From positions 1 to 64,000 of the forward strand of contig JBBAEA010000001.1 in NCBI GenBank assembly GCA_041656175.1: a DNA stretch of 64,000 bases, given 5' to 3'. Below, piece by piece: positions 60,002 through 64,000 of the stretch; the first letter of the stretch is position 1, and each line of letters starts with the position of its first letter. Below the pieces are notes generated by a model that worked only from the letters and a program-made list of their open reading frames with translations, was not told the DNA's origin and did no database searches. A program made the position numbers and the translations under genes. Source of the DNA: JBBAEA01 sp041656175 (GTDB lineage: Bacteria > Myxococcota_A > Bradymonadia > UBA4248).

Positions 60002-60031
60002 TCAAATCGTAGTTTTCGCTAAACTTTTAAG

Positions 60032-60922
60032 CTACTCACGAATCTCCGCCATTACTTTTTTGAGATCACTCCAAACCATCGCTTTAACTTCGGGATTTCG
60101 TAGCACATAAGCAGGGTGGAAAGTCGGCATTACACGCACGCTGTGAAAATCAAACCACCTACCGCGCAGCTGTACGATATTATCGGTGTTGTGACGAATA
60201 ATCGCCCTAAATGCGGCTTGCCCCCAAGCAATAATGACTTTGGGCGAGACTAGGGTGATTTCGTTCAACAAATAATACAAACAGTTGTAGTAGTAAGTTT
60301 GCGTAGGCGCTTGGTTCGTGGGACAGGTGCATTTGAGTGCGTTTGTAATATAGACCTCCTCACGACTTAAGCCCATGGCTTTAAGCATCTTGTCCATCAG
60401 CTCACCGACCTGGCCGGCGAAAATTCTGCCTTCCTCGTTCTCTTTGGGATCGAGCCCCATGCCAAGGCACATCACTTTGGCGTCGACAGGGCCTGAGCCA
60501 AAAATAATTTTACTGCGTTTTTCGTGCAAGGCGCAGCGCGTACATGACTCGCACTCAAGCGCTAATTTTTTGAGCGCTGCTTGGCGCTCCTCGGCAGGGC
60601 GTTGATCGAGCGAAACTTCGCTTTGTGCTTTGAGCTTCTTAAAACTGCTTAAAAGTTCGCGTCTTGGTTTTGTCTCCTGCGCGCGCTCCAGGCTCGGACT
60701 TCGTTGTGCCGTGCGCGGCCGCTCACCTTGTGCTGTTACTGCGCTTCGCGCAGTGGCAGCTTGGACTGTGCTGCTTGCTAATGGACGAATTGGCACAATC
60801 GCTTCGTAGTCATATTCCTTAGCACCGAGTTCTTCTTGGTGTCTAAGCCAAGCGGCTAAGTCTTTACAAGTTTCCGCCAAGAGCAGCGTCATGGCTGCTT
60901 TATTGTCAATGATGCTCTGCAA
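60032..60922 (-). CDS. Family-4-type uracil-DNA glycosylase
   Basis: 296 residues. A variable N-terminal 110 residues is followed by the iron-sulphur UDG domain: cysteines at 124, 127, 130 (CESCTRC), 198/200 (ALKCTCP) and 214; MCLGMGLDPKENEEGRIFAGQVGELM for the active-site loop (normally GEAPGxxED); YITNALKC; and MPTFHPAYVLRNP near the end. It would remove uracil from DNA in base-excision repair. The loop has Met-Gly-Leu-Asp where most members have Glu-Ala-Pro-Gly. The TTG start at 60922 is kept because AGAGG lies 6 nt upstream, while the next ATG (60892) has no ribosome-binding site. Confidence 0.88.
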   Translation of the reverse strand: MQSIIDNKAAMTLLLAETCKDLAAWLRHQEELGAKEYDYEAIVPIRPLASSTVQAATARSAVTAQGERPRTAQRSPSLERAQETKPRRELLSSFKKLKAQSEVSLDQRPAEERQAALKKLALECESCTRCALHEKRSKIIFGSGPVDAKVMCLGMGLDPKENEEGRIFAGQVGELMDKMLKAMGLSREEVYITNALKCTCPTNQAPTQTYYYNCLYYLLNEITLVSPKVIIAWGQAAFRAIIRHNTDNIVQLRGRWFDFHSVRVMPTFHPAYVLRNPEVKAMVWSDLKKVMAEIRE

Positions 60923-61354
60923 AATTTACCTCTACACACGAAAGCTCGTGAGCTCTTTGGGATACTAGCAAAAATCGACTTCCCTTGCTAGACAGGCGTC
61001 GATTGACAATGCTAAGTTCGTATTTTGGCGAACCCTATGGTAGCCATATTTTATTCGTTGTGCCGTAGCACTTTATATAGGTTTTGGACGCAACTTAGTA
61101 TTCTAAAACATCCTAGAGTTGAGTTTAAATTAGCGAGTTTTGTCGAGTGGTGGAATAAAATATCTTTATTTGCCGGAATGCTAGCATATTATACGCAACG
61201 GCATTCAATGCTATAAGGTGCGTATAAATGAGTTGTTCACCTTGTTTTTGCAGGGAAATCGCTTTTCCTTGTGGAAGGCAAGAGCAGCTTAGCTTATGCC
61301 AAGGTCTGTGCGTTTTGGCATTGCGCGCAAAACTTATATGATAAAATGTGAAGG
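60923..61354. other. Divergent spacer between the UDG gene and glmM
   Basis: Must hold promoters for both genes. TTGGCA, 16 bp, TATGAT at 61315-61342 would fire only about 6 nt before the glmM ATG, so it is a doubtful glmM promoter. Short ORFs here lack coding character. No family repeat seen. Confidence 0.35.
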
Positions 61355-62719
61355 ATGATGACAAAAAAATATTTTGGAACAGATGGGATACGTGGTTTAG
61401 CGAATCAGGGGTCACTCACTGTGGATCTTGCGCTGCAGTTGGGTAAAGCGCTAGCGCACTGTCTTCCCAAGCAGGGGCCTGCTTTTAAGGCGCTGATCGG
61501 TAAAGATCCCAGGCTTAGTGGCTATATGTTTGAAGCGGCTATTGCCGCAGGGGTTAACGCTATGGGTGGCGATGTCATGTTTACGGGTCCGCTTCCCACG
61601 CCCGCGATAGCGCACCTAACCTCGAACATGCGCTGTGACGCGGGCGTGGTGATAAGTGCCTCGCACAATCCTTACCACGATAACGGGCTCAAGATCTTTG
61701 GTGCTGACGGATTTAAACTCCCCGATGAACTTGAGCATTCGCTGGAACGCTATCTAGAGGAACCGTCATTGCTTGACGCCCAATTGTCGCCGCGAAAGAT
61801 CGGACGATCGCGGCGAATTGACGATGCAGCGGGGCGCTATATTTCGTTTCTCAAAATGATTTTCCCGCGCGATTTGAGCTTACACGGCCTTAAGATTGTA
61901 CTGGATTGCGCCAACGGCGCTGCGTACAAAATTGCCCCTACGGTGTTATGGGAGTTGGGGGCCGATATTATTGCGACTGGTGTTGAGCCTAATGGGTTTA
62001 ATATTAATGACGGCGTTGGCGCCCTTCACCCCGAGCATTGCGCAGATTTGGTGCTAAAAACTGGCGCCGATCTTGGCATTAGCCTTGATGGAGATGCCGA
62101 TAGACTTATCATGATCGATGAACGCGGCAACACGGTGGACGGCGACTTTGTCATGGCGATCCTGGCGAAGGAATTAAAAGACGCTGGACGCCTAAACAGT
62201 AACTGTCTTGTTACCACGTTGATGAGTAATTTGGGATTGCACCATGCGATGCGTGATCATGGCATTGAAACGATTCAAACAAAGGTGGGGGATCGTTACG
62301 TAGTCGAGGCGATGCGCGAGAAAAACCTCATCATTGGCGGCGAACAGAGTGGGCATATCGTCTTATTCGAGCACTCCACCACTGGCGACGGACTTGTCGC
62401 AGCTCTTAAAGTACTCGCCGTCATGCAGCGAAGCGGCCAGAAACTATCCCAACTTGCCAAAATTATGCGCCGCTTCCCTCAGTGCTTGATTAACTTTAGG
62501 GTGGACTCAAAACCAGATTTCAGTTTGCTCGTAGAAAGCTCAAGTTTAATAGCAAGATTAGAGAAAAAATACGGAGAAGATGGGAGGATACTCGTTAGAT
62601 ATTCGGGAACAGAGCCAAAGTGTCGCGTTATGATTGAAGGCAAGGATCAAGACGAAATACAGACTGACGCACAATGGGTGGCAGATACCATTGCTAAAGA
62701 AATACTTGCTCTGTCATGA
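61355..62719 (+). CDS. glmM: Phosphoglucosamine mutase
   Basis: Interconverts glucosamine 6-phosphate and glucosamine 1-phosphate on the way to UDP-GlcNAc for peptidoglycan and LPS; cytoplasmic. KYFGTDGIRG opens the protein, ISASHNPYHDNG holds the phospho-serine (Ser103), SLDGDADRLI is the metal-binding loop, IIGGEQSGHIV the sugar-binding loop, and VRYSGTEPKCRVMIEG the phosphate-binding C-terminal domain. The length of 454 is normal. GAAGG lies directly before the ATG pair at 61355/61358. Confidence 0.97.
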   Translation: MMTKKYFGTDGIRGLANQGSLTVDLALQLGKALAHCLPKQGPAFKALIGKDPRLSGYMFEAAIAAGVNAMGGDVMFTGPLPTPAIAHLTSNMRCDAGVVISASHNPYHDNGLKIFGADGFKLPDELEHSLERYLEEPSLLDAQLSPRKIGRSRRIDDAAGRYISFLKMIFPRDLSLHGLKIVLDCANGAAYKIAPTVLWELGADIIATGVEPNGFNINDGVGALHPEHCADLVLKTGADLGISLDGDADRLIMIDERGNTVDGDFVMAILAKELKDAGRLNSNCLVTTLMSNLGLHHAMRDHGIETIQTKVGDRYVVEAMREKNLIIGGEQSGHIVLFEHSTTGDGLVAALKVLAVMQRSGQKLSQLAKIMRRFPQCLINFRVDSKPDFSLLVESSSLIARLEKKYGEDGRILVRYSGTEPKCRVMIEGKDQDEIQTDAQWVADTIAKEILALS

Positions 62720-62803
62720 AGTGTACAAGCAGATAAACGACGTCGAATCATGGCTAATTTTTAAGGTTTTCGTGTATTTACGCCGAAAAAAGCTGTTTCT
62801 AGC

Positions 62804-62833
62804 TTGACCAAATAGCGCTGAATGGCGTACAAT
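62804..62833 (+). promoter_or_regulatory. rex promoter
   Basis: TTGACC (62804-62809), 18 bp, TACAAT (62828-62833). The expected start near 62840 gives a 30-nt leader with a GAGGGGG ribosome-binding site. No clear Rex operator of the TTGTGA-N6-TCACAA type is seen around it. Confidence 0.6.
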
Positions 62834-62869
62834 TTGGCTAGGATTAGCAGCGAGGGGGTATAAAAAACA

Positions 62870-63502
62870 ATGAAAACGGAAATTCCAGAGCCAGCACTAC
62901 TAAGAGTCCCATTATACATTCAAGCGCTAAAGCAGATCAAAGCGAGTGCGCCAAATATGAAGACGGTGTCTGCTACGGTGCTTACCGAGAAGCTACAGCT
63001 CAACGCTTCCCAAGTACGAAAAGATCTGTCATACGCGGGATTGCTGGGTAAGCCGCGCGTAGGTTATGCGATAGACGAACTTATCGACGCACTTGAGCGC
63101 TTGGTTGGCTGGGATATGATACGTTATGCGTTTTTGGCTGGCGCTGGGCATTTGGCGGCGGCACTTTTAGCGCACGAAAAGATTGTCTCTCACGGTGTAA
63201 GAATCGTCGCTGCATTCGACAACGATCCGAATAAAATTGGGAAAAAGTTTGCCAGTGTCGATACTTATGCGATAGACATGCTTCCCTCTATGGCGCAGTC
63301 GATGAAAATTGATATTGGCATTATCGCCGTTCCCCACCAAGCAGCGCAAGATGTTGCAGATCTCATGGTAAGTGGTGGCATACGCGGGATCTGGAACTTT
63401 GCGCCTATTCGCCTTAATGTTCGCGACGATATTTTAGTGCAAAACGAAGACATTTTTTCTTCGGTTGTTTTGCTTTCCCAGCGTATACTTCCGCGTTCGT
63501 AG
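62870..63502 (+). CDS. rex: Redox-sensing transcriptional repressor Rex
   Basis: 210 residues. An N-terminal winged helix (PEPALLRVPLYIQAL, ATVLTEKLQLNASQVRKDLSYAG) binds DNA; the C-terminal Rossmann domain has FLAGAGHLAAALL (91-96 for the dinucleotide), AAFDNDPNKIGKK, DIGIIAVPHQAAQDVADLMVSGGIRGIWNFAPI and a final domain-swapped helix. Rex senses NADH/NAD+ and controls fermentation and respiration genes. It shares the convergent end with a Crp/Fnr-type regulator, so two redox or oxygen regulators lie side by side. Confidence 0.96.
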   Translation: MKTEIPEPALLRVPLYIQALKQIKASAPNMKTVSATVLTEKLQLNASQVRKDLSYAGLLGKPRVGYAIDELIDALERLVGWDMIRYAFLAGAGHLAAALLAHEKIVSHGVRIVAAFDNDPNKIGKKFASVDTYAIDMLPSMAQSMKIDIGIIAVPHQAAQDVADLMVSGGIRGIWNFAPIRLNVRDDILVQNEDIFSSVVLLSQRILPRS

Positions 63503-63647
63503 TGCATTTGCTTGCTCGAAATTTTTCGCCGCAGCCTTTGGGGTGAGCTATCTACTTGCGGGTTTTAAGCGTTTTGGGTTGACTGCAGTTCTGGCAAAAT
63601 GAAACTGGCTCTGAACGTCGCGGTTTTTATTTTTATGCGCAGCTTAG

Positions 63648-64000
63648 TTATTGCTCTTTAAACGCGAATAGCTCAAAGCGATTTTTTTCAAAACGTAGTA
63701 GCCCCTCGTTTTGTAGTTTGGCCAAAACGTTTGAGAGCGCGCTGCGGTCGACGCCAAGGTAGTCGGCTAGGGCTTGGCGATTAAAGGGGAGCTCGAAGCT
63801 GGAGCTTTGTGCCGTTCTTGCGTAGAAGCTGAGGTAGGTAAGTAGTTTTTCGCGCGTGCTACGCTGGCTTAAGATCGAGGTCTTTTCTATGCATTGGCGG
63901 TTTTTAAGCGCCATGACCGAAACGAGTTGACGCAGCATGCATGCGTTGTAGCTGCAGCAATCAATGCGGCCATCGAGTAGGCGAAGGACGTCCAAAATCA
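63648..64000 (-). CDS. Crp/Fnr-family transcriptional regulator, C-terminal part (runs off the window)
   Basis: Only about 117 C-terminal residues are inside the window; the reading frame is open to base 64000. It shows the dimer helix (YNACMLRQLVSVMALKNRQCIEKTSIL) and the HTH: STREKLLTYLSFYAR, LPFNRQALADYLGVDRSALSNVLAKLQNEGLL, as in Crp/Fnr-type activators of the DNR/NnrR or FixK-like group. The sensor domain is not visible, so the ligand cannot be guessed. Confidence 0.88.
   Translation of the reverse strand, partial: ILDVLRLLDGRIDCCSYNACMLRQLVSVMALKNRQCIEKTSILSQRSTREKLLTYLSFYARTAQSSSFELPFNRQALADYLGVDRSALSNVLAKLQNEGLLRFEKNRFELFAFKEQ

Noticed and set aside
1..64000. tRNA, rRNA and riboswitch genes
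   Set aside because: I looked for T-loop GGTTCGAATCC-type sequences and paired acceptor stems and for known leader motifs and found none that hold up. A covariance-model scan would be decisive.

Overview
The window most resembles a chromosome segment of a Myxococcota-type (deltaproteobacterial) bacterium with moderate GC content. The support is gene architecture: a eukaryote-like Ser/Thr kinase fused to an AAA/TPR module, two zinc-ribbon/GYF/single-TM/AgmX-PglI-type proteins, a cysteine-rich secreted protein with a MYXO-CTERM-like tail, a CFI-box protein, and many secreted proteins of unknown role. The two-membrane envelope is shown by an RND pump with a TolC-type channel, a DUF1302-like porin, TonB-type proteins and lipoproteins. 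No rRNA, tRNA, phage, transposase or CRISPR locus was recognised. The lineage is inferred from these families and not proven.

Layout. 0-8 kb: a HEAT-repeat secreted protein, pyruvate kinase and a 1150-residue kinase. 8-16.4 kb, all minus strand: M23/Cys-rich protein and propeller protein (1-nt overlap), RNase J, a CorC-like protein and hslV-hslU. 16.7-25.8 kb, minus: two nitroreductases, malQ, a divergent TldD/PmbA-like protein, a CFI-box protein and asd. 25.9-38.1 kb, minus: AqpZ with a charged tail, secreted proteins, a GYF/AgmX protein, an SxGC-motif protein, a BRCT protein, galU, a porin and a POT-type transporter. 38.5-41.2 kb, plus: DUF1538 protein, tandem P-II protein and an ExbD-like lipoprotein. 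41.4-47.6 kb, minus: an efflux operon (adaptor, RND pump, TolC). 48-54.6 kb, plus: a PqqD-like/MidA-like methyltransferase, a DnaQ-type exonuclease, a DJ-1 protein and a sulfatase-like/TonB pair. 55-64 kb: lexA (minus) with a legible SOS-type promoter, a second GYF/AgmX gene pair, family-4 uracil-DNA glycosylase, glmM, rex and the end of a Crp/Fnr regulator.

The most unusual content is between the genes. At least eleven intergenic spaces carry members of a hairpin family with conserved ends (GGGGGTAGCGC ... GCGCGTAGGGGG, then a G/C-run hairpin). The arms differ between copies but stay complementary, for example GCGCGGG/CCCGCGC, GCGCAAG/CTTGCGC and GCCCAAG/CTTGGGC. That is compensatory change and points to a selected fold in DNA or RNA, or to a mobile palindromic element. 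A second dispersed family of about 190 bp (F2), a roughly 165-bp near-identical inverted pair 38 kb apart, and CACGAAA-rich tandem arrays are also present. The hairpin family is the best candidate here for an undescribed system.

Starts were chosen from visible Shine-Dalgarno sequences and family alignments from memory. No database search or folding program was run.
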